This document shows, piece by piece, positions 60,501 to 64,000 of a stretch of 64,000 bases of DNA. Under the pieces are notes generated by a model, which saw only the letters and a program-made list of their open reading frames with translations, searched no databases and was not told where the DNA came from. Source of the DNA: Chaunax sp. Z400 (lineage: Eukaryota; Chordata; Actinopteri; Lophiiformes; Chaunacidae); the NCBI GenBank assembly GCA_037577475.1, contig CM075192.1:14355908-14419907 (forward strand). Reading direction: 5' to 3'. The position numbers and the translations under genes were made by a program. How positions within the stretch are numbered: the first letter of the stretch is position 1; each line of letters opens with the position of its first letter.

Positions 60501-61828
60501 GGTCCAGCTGTCCATGAAGGCGAGTTTAAAAACAGATGCTGAAATACAATCTGTGGTTCATACATCAGCCCTAGATGGGGAATCAGCAGGGATCTGGGTG
60601 CAGGCAACGTGGAAGGAAGTTAAATATTGTTTATTTGCATACACTGGCCTCATTGTAATGATGCAAAGCTGGTTAAAAATGTGCAAAGTTTCCTTGTACA
60701 TCTTAGAACTTTGGAGCCAGTTATAAGTTGACCAGATGTGGAATATCAGTGTCAAAGATAGCATTGCTAACTGAGAAATTTAACAGATGGAATTCAAATG
60801 GATTAAATAACAGAAATTGCTGCCATTATTTGACCTCAACTGTTATACTGGAAGGCCAGATTATCTCATTAAATATCTATCAAACAGACAACCTAATTAG
60901 CACCCAACATTTTAGAATAGCTTTTTTTTTTCTCTCTGGTGTTTAAAATTTGCCAACAGAGCTTACTCTCTTGTCAATGTAAGCCAAGTTGTTCAAGTTG
61001 TGACATTTTTTCCCCAGAGAATTATTCCAAATGTTTCTTTTTTCCCCCCAGTTACCATAAAGACTGCAGATCCAATTAGATATAAAGCCTCAAAGCAGTG
61101 CTTGCATGAGCTCGTCTGTCTTGAATGGCATCGTCAAAGAGGTGATAAAGGAACATGCATCAAGGTGTTTTGAAAGATATGCAGATTAATTTCAGGTTAA
61201 AACAGCGGCATCTTGATGGACGGGGCAAATTAACTGTTTTTATCGGCTCATGTTTCGGAACAAAACACTAGCCTGACATGATTCTGCGTGCAGCTGCCTC
61301 ACCTCGCTGCTTCAGCTGTGACATGTTGAGATGCCTCACACTCGCATCTTTGCAGCATTGGTGTATGTGACTGTGTGGCTCTTGCATCTCTGTAGATACA
61401 GATTTACCCTTTCCGGTTGTTCCTAATTGAGGTTATGTATTATTTATACATAGTGGATGTTTTTTTTTCCTACTTCTTTTTCTTGCATAAATAGTTTTAT
61501 GTAGGCATTTTAAACAAATGAGAAAGCTGAGTCTTTCCTCCGAGGTGTCAGTCATAGTTGTGTATTAGTAGAGATAAAGGCATAAAGTAAGTGTGTGTCG
61601 TCCGTACCCTGCATATCTATCCCTCTTCCTCCTGTTTGTACAGATGGTTGATGGTCTCACTCAGGTGTGTAATATTTAACCCTTTCACTTTGCCAGGCGT
61701 TCAACTCGGAGACGGACAACTTCAAGCTGCTGTACGGGGGCCACCAGTACCACGCCAGCTGTGCCAATTTCTGGATCAACTGTGTGGAGCCCAAACCCCC
61801 GGGCCTCATACTGCCAGACCTGCTCTGA
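25410..61828 (+). CDS. synrg: synrg, synergin gamma (AP-1 accessory protein), complete
   Basis: Synergin gamma binds the gamma-adaptin ear of AP-1 and takes part in clathrin traffic between the trans-Golgi network and endosomes; its EH domain binds NPF-type partners (family knowledge). Twenty-three exons join in frame into 1,448 codons plus stop, against about 1,314 in human; the 140-codon exon 7 accounts for most of the excess. Order: Met/Gln-rich start with nine Gln (31-39); charged helix (about 114-149); two ear motifs in exon 7; EH domain (about 430-512); ear motifs at 600, 823, 924 and 1122; three DKYxVFxQL repeats (659, 684, 889); conserved C-terminus (about 1200-1448) ending DLL. The ATG at 25410 is in a good context (AAGATGG) and starts MALRPGPGGG, as in human MALRPGAGSG. 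Many internal exons are phase-symmetric, so isoforms are likely. Confidence 0.96.
25445..29541 (+). other. synrg intron 1
   Basis: The 4.1-kb first intron has a TAACGTTA inverted pair near 25626-25661 and the first copy of a dispersed repeat at 28811-29131. No further exon was seen. Confidence 0.8.
28811..29131 (+). repeat. Dispersed repeat, copy 1 (tagggttacccttgtc family)
   Basis: Shares ordered blocks with 41379-41686 in the same orientation: atagggttacccttgtc, tctcctcaaaa, ggacagaatt, tagggccctgaag, atttgaactt, ttttccagtag and gcatctgtgtcc. The divergence suggests an old family. A different short palindromic segment (tatcccccacaac...gatggggggata) follows at 29160-29192. Confidence 0.75.
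29542..29582 (+). CDS. synrg: synrg exon 2 (41 nt)
   Basis: Small exon after acceptor tttcccttta-g and before donor GTGAGT (29583). Encodes FMYPVGGSLGPPQ, matching human FMFPVAGGIRPPQ. It enters in phase 2 and leaves in phase 1. Confidence 0.93.
29583..30815 (+). other. synrg intron 2
   Basis: A 1.2-kb intron with no feature recognised beyond its splice sites. Confidence 0.85.
30816..30952 (+). CDS. synrg: synrg exon 3: Met/Gln-rich segment with 9 Gln
   Basis: The 137-nt exon lies between acceptor tctgcag and donor GTGAGC (30953). Encodes GMVPM, nine Gln (CAG/CAA mix, residues 31-39), then AFPMVPVMQPNMQGMMGMNF and GGQMPPGAMPMQ. Human has only three Gln at the same place. Confidence 0.96.
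31257..31384 (+). CDS. synrg: synrg exon 4
   Basis: The 128-nt exon (acceptor ctcacag, donor GTAAGG at 31385) encodes a Gly/Met-rich stretch and then MRPVGPQYTADMHKQMAEEH, which matches human MRPPGPQYTPDMQKQFAEEQ. Confidence 0.95.
31385..32256 (+). other. synrg intron 4
   Basis: An 872-nt intron with no recognisable feature. Confidence 0.85.
32257..32362 (+). CDS. synrg: synrg exon 5: charged helical segment
   Basis: The 106-nt exon (acceptor ccttttag, donor GTGAGA at 32363) encodes KRLEQQQKMLEEDRKRRQFE and EQKQKLRLLSSVKPK. This is a likely single helix or short coiled coil, nearly identical to human residues of the same region. Confidence 0.97.
32470..32581 (+). CDS. synrg: synrg exon 6
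   Basis: The 112-nt exon (acceptor tgcactcag, donor GTACCT at 32582) encodes TGEKSRDDALEAIKGNLDGF and SRDAKMHPTPSSQTKKP, almost the human sequence. It leaves in phase 1, so it can join either exon 7 or exon 8 directly. Confidence 0.97.
32582..33459 (+). other. synrg intron 6
   Basis: An 878-nt AT-rich intron with no feature recognised. Confidence 0.85.
33460..33879 (+). CDS. synrg: synrg exon 7: cassette-type exon with two AP-1 ear motifs
   Basis: The 420-nt exon (acceptor cacttttgcag, donor GTAACT at 33880) is phase 1 at both ends, so skipping it keeps frame. It encodes 140 residues rich in Ser, Pro and Gln with two acidic ear-binding motifs, NDEFSDFQG (from residue 208) and DDDDFSDFVQG (252-262). 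The surroundings of the two motifs are similar, which points to an internal duplication. The shorter human isoform joins the flanking exons directly (KKPGPSLEEK). Confidence 0.92.
33880..35285 (+). other. synrg intron 7
   Basis: A 1.4-kb intron with no coding, RNA or repeat feature that I could support. Confidence 0.85.
35286..35561 (+). CDS. synrg: synrg exon 8
   Basis: The 276-nt exon (acceptor tcacctag, donor GTGAGA at 35562) begins GPSLEEKLFSSCDLTADKTA, matching human GPSLEEKFLVSCDIS, then diverges into a Lys/Ser-rich linker ending PQTSSNSG. It is phase 1 at both ends. Confidence 0.92.
35842..36030. repeat. Two-copy tandem duplication, unit about 95 bp
   Basis: The unit beginning gtgcctttacatcttctc at 35842 is repeated from 35937. 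Both copies run through taagtct, tctctgctct, atttctg, ccgctttatacctc and a closing gaggc/gaggt...aatttcat. Differences are scattered substitutions. Confidence 0.88.
36721..36754. repeat. (TG)n tract at the exon 9 acceptor
   Basis: About 16 TG units with one tgtc interruption. It ends about 16 nt before the AG at 36768-36769, where a pyrimidine tract would be expected. Confidence 0.97.
36770..36847 (+). CDS. synrg: synrg exon 9: start of EH region
   Basis: The 78-nt exon encodes GVGVYPQQEHIQPMVPAWVY and NDSLVP, matching human GVGVFPSQDPAQPRMPPWIYNESLVP. The acceptor (tgacgtcag) has almost no pyrimidine tract because a (TG)n tract precedes it. Donor GTAAAC. Phase 1 at both ends. Confidence 0.93.
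37031..37227 (+). CDS. synrg: synrg exon 10: EH domain core
   Basis: The 197-nt exon (acceptor ttcttttag, donor GTAAAC at 37228) encodes FKKVLEFTMTPAGIDTAKLY, PILMSSGLPREALGQIWASA, NRTTPGMLTKEELYTVLALI and GVAQ. This is the EH fold, with the conserved LPREALGQIWxxA helix that forms the pocket for NPF peptides. Phase 0 exit. Confidence 0.97.
37228..37972 (+). other. synrg intron 10, with a strong hairpin
   Basis: A 745-nt intron. At 37728-37776 the sequence folds into a 17-bp stem with a 2-nt bulge and a 13-nt loop (see finding). Nothing else was recognised. Confidence 0.8.
37973..38218 (+). CDS. synrg: synrg exon 11: Pro/Met-rich linker
   Basis: The 246-nt exon (acceptor attgtttcag, donor GTAATG at 38219) encodes NGLPAMNVEILSQFPSPPVP, matching human RGVPAMSPDALNQFPAAPIP, then a Pro/Ala/Met-rich disordered stretch ending NFIASFPPAQ. 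Phase 0 at both ends. The next intron is only 78 nt. Confidence 0.95.
38297..38436 (+). CDS. synrg: synrg exon 12: AP-1 ear motif
   Basis: The 140-nt exon (acceptor gactcag, donor GTACAG at 38437) encodes ATKVDDDDFQDFQEAPRAGA then DKAFTEFQGELGG. DDDDFQDF (597-604) corresponds to human EEDDFQDF, a gamma-adaptin ear ligand. Phase 2 exit. Confidence 0.95.
38627..38680 (+). CDS. synrg: Candidate synrg cassette exon 12b (18 codons)
   Basis: After acceptor gttcttctttcccag (to 38626) an open 54-nt stretch runs to donor CT|GTAAGC (38681). It enters in phase 2, exactly that of exon 12, and leaves in phase 2, as exon 13 requires. It would add AGAAEYATGNSMVAPVEL. Both splice sites look stronger than several confirmed ones. 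I know no human counterpart, so it is a prediction. Confidence 0.5.
39690..40010. repeat. Fish interspersed repeat copy (gttagcttagcttagc type)
   Basis: Blocks in order: tagttcaacattttgggaat, gataccactctact, ttagcttagcttagcaaaaa, cactggaaacag, ctaccagcacctctgaagct, gtgccagactgtttcttagc. This is a very common teleost intron repeat (recall). The fragment near 6490-6530 (gataccactctcatgtgtgt) belongs to the same family. Confidence 0.65.
40550..40674 (+). CDS. synrg: synrg exon 13: first DKYxVFxQL repeat
   Basis: The 125-nt exon (acceptor tccctgcag, donor GTACCT at 40675) encodes APAILTPVTGSSSTSATSS then DKYAVFKQLSVDQPAE. The human counterpart is DKYAVFKGIAADK. Phase 1 exit. Confidence 0.95.
40675..42158 (+). 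other. synrg intron 13
   Basis: A 1.5-kb intron with the second copy of a dispersed repeat at 41379-41686. It also has a gctaacgttaactaacgcg stretch near 41840. Confidence 0.8.
41379..41686 (+). repeat. Dispersed repeat, copy 2 (tagggttacccttgtc family)
   Basis: Second copy of the repeat at 28811-29131, in the same orientation and with the same order of blocks (atagggttacccttgtc, atctcctcaaaa, ggacagaatt, gggccctaaag, atttgaactt, tttttccagtag, ccatctgtgtccctg). Confidence 0.75.
42159..42221 (+). CDS. synrg: synrg exon 14: second DKYxVFxQL repeat (63 nt)
   Basis: Small phase 1-1 exon (acceptor caatccag, donor GTAAGA at 42222) encoding IGDKYSVFRQLEQPADKKSL, matching human GDKYSAFRELEQTAENKPL. 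Skipping would remove exactly one motif. Confidence 0.95.
42222..43577 (+). other. synrg intron 14
   Basis: A 1.36-kb AT-rich intron. An open stretch at 43180-43340 with AG and GT borders was considered as an exon and rejected. Confidence 0.8.
43578..44537 (+). CDS. synrg: synrg exon 15: large ear-motif exon (960 nt)
   Basis: The largest exon (acceptor ggttcacag, donor GTGAGG at 44538), phase 1 at both ends, encodes residues 702-1022. It contains EGFADF and DGFTDF near its start, then NPLNMADLDLFSS, ADDFGDFALF (822-827), QDDFADLMAF (850-859), SDKYDVFKQLSLEG (888-901), TDDFADFQSSKF (923-934) and EDSASVKSLDLPSIGGSS. The last block is almost identical to human. These acidic Phe motifs are gamma-adaptin ear ligands in the family. 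Confidence 0.97.
44857..44891. repeat. Imperfect (ATT)n tract
   Basis: About eleven ATT units with one CCT interruption in synrg intron 15. Confidence 0.9.
49030..50102 (-). mobile_element. Decayed Tc1/mariner-family (Tc1-like) transposon
   Basis: Read on the minus strand, the order of words is that of fish Tc1-like transposase genes: a ctggtctgatgacacaaag block, a gaggaaaaag block, ggtggcagcatcatgttgtg, aaaggacaacgatcccaag, and caaagtcaaagtgctggagt with tgaccatcacaaagatctga. Frames are broken, so no transposase is made. The ends are imperfect inverted repeats: AATGGGTCAAAATTTTACTTAGC at the left and the complement of GCTAAACTTCTGACCCACTG at the right, followed by TA at 50103, the usual target. 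Confidence 0.88.
50362..50898 (+). CDS. synrg: synrg exon 16
   Basis: The 537-nt exon (acceptor tcattacag, donor GTGAGT at 50899), phase 1-1, encodes ALSTLTSYDWSDREE (human VSTLTSYDWSDRDD), RKELTFGSTENITNGSLAKV, EDDFGDF (1121-1127), DEFGAFQGDKPKFGKSDFL and SSEEMIKNELATFDLSVQG. The last block is nearly invariant. Confidence 0.97.
50899..52286 (+). other. synrg intron 16
   Basis: A 1.4-kb intron with a short interrupted CA-rich stretch near 51900-51935 and nothing else recognised. Confidence 0.85.
52287..52450 (+). CDS. synrg: synrg exon 17
   Basis: The 164-nt exon (acceptor tgcctcag, donor GTGAGG at 52451) encodes SHKRSHSLGDKEIGRSPPSP, then RDRSNTLNEKPTLPVIRDKY and KDLTGEVE. It begins the conserved C-terminal region. 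The RSxSLGDKE context is a plausible phosphorylation segment (inference). Phase 0 exit. Confidence 0.97.
52560..52613 (+). CDS. synrg: synrg exon 18 (54 nt)
   Basis: Phase 0-0 exon (acceptor gttgcag, donor GTTTGT at 52614) encoding ESERYAYEWQRCLENALE, matching human ENERYAYEWQRCLGSALN. Confidence 0.96.
52614..53153 (+). other. synrg intron 18, with a perfect 13-bp hairpin
   Basis: The 540-nt intron contains a perfect inverted repeat at 52855-52891. No exon was seen. Confidence 0.8.
53154..53250 (+). CDS. synrg: synrg exon 19
   Basis: The 97-nt exon encodes VITKANNILNGISSSSVCTE and VIQSAQGMEYLL, close to human. The acceptor is AAG with a short pyrimidine tract (ttcctatattaag). The donor GTGAGC at 53251 is followed 20 nt later by a (CA)n tract. 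Confidence 0.96.
53271..53301. repeat. (CA)n tract just inside intron 19
   Basis: Fifteen CA units start 20 nt after the exon 19 donor. In RNA this is a (CA)n run on the sense strand. Confidence 0.97.
53612..53760 (+). CDS. synrg: synrg exon 20
   Basis: The 149-nt exon (acceptor actccatcag, donor GTATGA at 53761) encodes VVEVYRVTRRVELGIKATAV, CSEKLQQLLKDISRVWNNLM and GFMSLAKLA, predicted helical and nearly identical to human. Confidence 0.96.
53761..54390 (+). other. synrg intron 20
   Basis: A 630-nt intron with no feature recognised beyond G and T runs just before the acceptor. Confidence 0.85.
54391..54501 (+). CDS. synrg: synrg exon 21
   Basis: The 111-nt phase 0-0 exon (acceptor gtctctgtag, donor GTTTGT at 54502) encodes PDESSLDFSSCILRHGIKNA and KELACGVCLLNVDARSK. 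The CxxC-like ACGVC with the later HxxC (exon 23 HASC) is conserved in the family; metal binding is possible but is an inference. Confidence 0.95.
54512..54544. repeat. (CA)n tract just inside intron 21
   Basis: Sixteen CA units begin about 10 nt after the exon 21 donor. Confidence 0.97.
54637..54675 (+). CDS. synrg: synrg exon 22: 39-nt microexon
   Basis: Phase 0-0 microexon between acceptor acattttgcag and donor GTATGA (54676), encoding NKEESAIGRLFKR. The position and the KEE match human KEEKPAEEHPKK, but the second half differs. It can be skipped without shifting the frame. Confidence 0.75.
57909..57941 (+). CDS. synrg: Weak candidate for an extra synrg microexon (11 codons)
   Basis: After acceptor cctctttgcttacag the open stretch ALTKDNDNKLR runs to donor GG|GTAATT (57942), phase 0 at both ends, as needed between exons 22 and 23. 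The charged composition resembles the neighbouring microexon. A 33-nt open stretch with splice-like borders can arise by chance in 7 kb, so support is low. Confidence 0.22.
59814..60018. mobile_element. Short palindromic MITE-like DNA transposon
   Basis: The left end cgtgtccactacatgctac and the complement of the right end actatgttgtggaaacgc are similar (both carry TCCAC.ACAT). Inside, gaggtacttttc and ttttccatta are mirrored by caggtacttttg and taatagaaaa. About 205 nt with no coding capacity, typical of a non-autonomous DNA element; the ctcgactcaactcagct interior is familiar from fish elements (recall). Confidence 0.55.
61697..61828 (+). CDS. synrg: synrg exon 23: C-terminus and stop
   Basis: After acceptor ctttgccag the exon encodes AFNSETDNFKLLYGGHQYHA, SCANFWINCVEPKPPGLILP and DLL, then TGA (61826-61828). 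Human ends identically apart from conservative changes. This is one of the most conserved parts of the protein. Confidence 0.98.
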   Translation, partial: AFNSETDNFKLLYGGHQYHASCANFWINCVEPKPPGLILPDLL

Positions 61829-62840
61829 GCTTTGGCTGTGGCTGCCATGGCAGCGCGGCACTGGCCTGAGCAACATCAGACAGGCGGAGCAACAATGCAC
61901 CTCACACTGCATGGGCTGACTGAGAGAAGGTTTAGAATCACTGGATCTCCCTATTTATTGTTCTTTTTTCTTCACCAGTTTCTTTGGTGAACTCAGTTGT
62001 CCGGCTGAGTTTTGAGATCTGCAGGTCTGCTATTTCACATCTGCAAATTTGTTCTAAGCTTTTCTCTGAATGCTTAGCATCTACAGTGTTATTGTTACCC
62101 TATTATACATTCATTACCTAAATGTGTAAAGGTCAGCTCCTTCGGTCATATATAAATCATTTACTGTTAATGCTTTTAAAATGATTTCTACTGATTTTCA
62201 CTGCAGAAAAGTCAATGTTACTAAATTATATTTATATTATTAGGTGTGCAATAGAATTAAAAACACTGGCTGAAGACATCTGTAAGCATCTGAGTTTTTC
62301 ATGTCACTTCTGTTTGAGAGGATTTGTATTCATGTCTCCCATTGTTCCCACTGAACCACAGCTGTCGAAACATAAGCCTATTTTTGTACTTGAATTACAT
62401 TTTTTCTTTTGGTCAGGTCTGTTTGATGAAACTCTGTGGCTGTTATGGTGTTAATATCTTTACAAAATATTTTATAAAATATTCTAACCATTTAACCTAA
62501 GGCAGACATCTGCCTTCTCTTGAATGTGTTGAATGAACTGCTTTGAATGTTTTCTGCACTGTTGGTGATGTTTCTGCACGTCTTGGGGTATTTAAACTGT
62601 ATTTTATAGGAGGAAAAAGTTGTGAATTAGGGACTTTAGGGAAACTGCTAACTATTTTGTTTTTATGTCTTGGTGTTGTGTGCAACTAGAGCTGAAAGTC
62701 TCCAAGAAGCTGACTGTGATTCTGAACTAAAATTGCTCCAGCACTTTTTGTATATTGCAGTGTCATGCGGCAGCACAGTAATAATGATTAACTGTAAAAT
62801 GAATGTGATGTAAATAAATATGCATTCGGTTTATTTAATG
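61829..62840 (+). other. synrg: synrg 3' UTR (predicted)
   Basis: About 1.0 kb between the stop codon and the first strong polyadenylation signal. The exact cleavage site is not known. Confidence 0.7.
62813..62818 (+). promoter_or_regulatory. synrg: synrg polyadenylation signal AATAAA
   Basis: Canonical AATAAA 985 nt after the stop codon, followed by a T/G-rich stretch (ggtttatttaatgtgtctg) of the kind that binds CstF. Confidence 0.75.
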
Positions 62841-63050
62841 TGTCTGATTATCACAAACTTTAAGCTCTTATTTGTTTAGTATAACATTAGCTGCAAATGT
62901 TAGCATCCCTGGCTAACTAGCTCAGTAACTAACATTAGATGACTCCATTATTACATGGAGTTACATTCGAGAAACTCCTGTTTGAGACTGCATCCTCCAC
63001 AGTGTGGGACATAAGGTGCCTTTATATCTGTGTGGCTCTGTCCTCTTTAT

Positions 63051-63465
63051 TACCTTGGCCAAGGAGCGTATGTTTTCACCCATGTCTGTTTTTTTGTCAG
63101 CAGGATTACACAAAAGTTTCCCAAAGGATTTCCATGTAACTTGGTGGGAGGATGGGTCTTGGGCGTGAATAGACCCCATTAGATTTTGGTGTGAATCCAG
63201 ATAGGATCACAGGCAGATCCAGGATTTTCTTTTTTACTTTCTTAAAATTTGCGAGATTGGGAGACATTTTCATTAATTCCTCAGGGAATAATGTTATATA
63301 TGATAATGATATATAATTAATTAATTAATATATTAATTTATATATATTAATGATGGAATAATGATCTTGATGAAAAAAAAATTAGGCATACCTATGGATT
63401 TGATATCTATCAGTGTTTGCAATTTGGTGTGGAAATAGATAAAAATCCAGACCCACCGGTTTTAA
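63051..63465 (+). repeat. Interspersed fish repeat downstream of synrg
   Basis: Blocks in order: ccttggccaaggagcgtatg, tttttgtcagcaggattaca, ggatttccatgtaacttggt, agattttggtgtgaatccag, gcagatccaggattttcttt, and tttgcaatttggtgtgg. I recall this as a common teleost repeat. The segment at 24058-24200 is an antisense copy. An AT-rich stretch at 63300-63365 interrupts it. Confidence 0.65.
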
Positions 63466-63960
63466 CGTTTGGTTGTTAAATATCCCGTAACCTTAATTAT
63501 GGTTATTATGGGCTATGAGTTTGTTTTTAGTGACTTTTAGCAGAGGAATGCGTTCTACTGACTATCATTATAGTTTAATTTTGAAAAGTTCAAACTGCAA
63601 CAACCCAAACTTTTATTTCATCAAACTCCTCGGTTATTTCTCATATCTATTTCTCTTATTCAAATTAAATATTATTATAATTATAATTTATTATAATTAA
63701 ACAAGAACATTAAAGATGAAATCTCACCACTGCCAGTGCATGTTTTTCTATACCTGGGTTTACAAACTGGCAGCCTGTTTTGTCATGAAAGTACAGGATT
63801 TAGTGTCCAAATGTGGTGAAGGCAGAATGTGATATAATATTTTAATGTATCGTAAATTGTTGTAATGGTTACATTGGTCAAATGTCACCTAGACAACTTG
63901 AGTTCTAATCTCGAGGATTGCTTTTTTCACGTTATTTTAAAAACTTGTTTTTTTATTTTT

Positions 63961-64000
63961 ATATTATTATTATTTATTATTATCATTATTATTATTATTT
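63961..64000. repeat. (TTA)n-like tract at window end
   Basis: Imperfect TTATTA units run to the end of the window. Confidence 0.85.

Larger units (their letters stand above)
54676..61696 (+). other. synrg intron 22 (7.0 kb)
   Basis: The longest synrg intron. It contains a 33-nt microexon candidate at 57909-57941, a MITE-like element at 59814-60018 and a short CA-rich stretch near 58738. No other gene on either strand could be supported. Confidence 0.8.

Overview
This window is vertebrate nuclear DNA, almost certainly from a teleost fish. Its genes are split into short coding exons with GT-AG introns. The non-coding DNA is AT-rich and holds many (CA)n, (TA)n and (ATT)n microsatellites, a decayed Tc1-like transposon and several interspersed repeats of a type common in fish genomes. 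No prokaryotic operon, CRISPR array, phage or virus-derived gene was seen.

Two protein genes lie on the + strand. The first (194-15157) is the 3' part of hnf1b, a POU-homeodomain transcription factor. Exons 2-9 can be traced, giving 429 residues from the POU-specific domain to the stop. Exon 1 and the promoter lie before the window. Exon 9 codes for only six residues and sits 3.6 kb after exon 8. The second gene (25410-61828) is a complete synrg (synergin gamma), the AP-1 clathrin-adaptor accessory protein. I assembled 23 coding exons that join in frame into 1,448 codons plus stop, with a polyadenylation signal at 62813. The protein has an N-terminal Met/Gln-rich part with a 9-Gln run, a charged helical segment, an EH domain, a long disordered middle with many DDFxDF-type AP-1 gamma-ear motifs, and a conserved C-terminal region.

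Layout: 1-15157 hnf1b exons and introns; 15158-25409 intergenic DNA with a (CA)n tract, a retroelement coding scrap and old repeats; 25410-61828 synrg; 61829-about 62840 synrg 3' UTR; the remainder is intergenic and repeat-derived. The two products do not act in one pathway (nuclear transcription factor versus trans-Golgi/endosome traffic). Their adjacency is conserved synteny with human 17q12, but the DDX52 gene that separates them in human was not found here.

The most interesting material is in how synrg is built and spliced. A 420-nt phase-symmetric exon carries an internal duplication and two extra ear-binding motifs. A strong 54-nt cassette-exon candidate (38627-38680) and a 33-nt microexon candidate (57909-57941) have no counterpart I know of. 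Three synrg exon borders lie 10-20 nt from (TG)n or (CA)n tracts, which as RNA are classic splicing-regulator targets. A 17-bp hairpin lies in intron 10. I found nothing that amounts to a wholly new biological system. All exon calls come from reading frame, splice consensus and remembered human orthologues, without alignment or transcript data.
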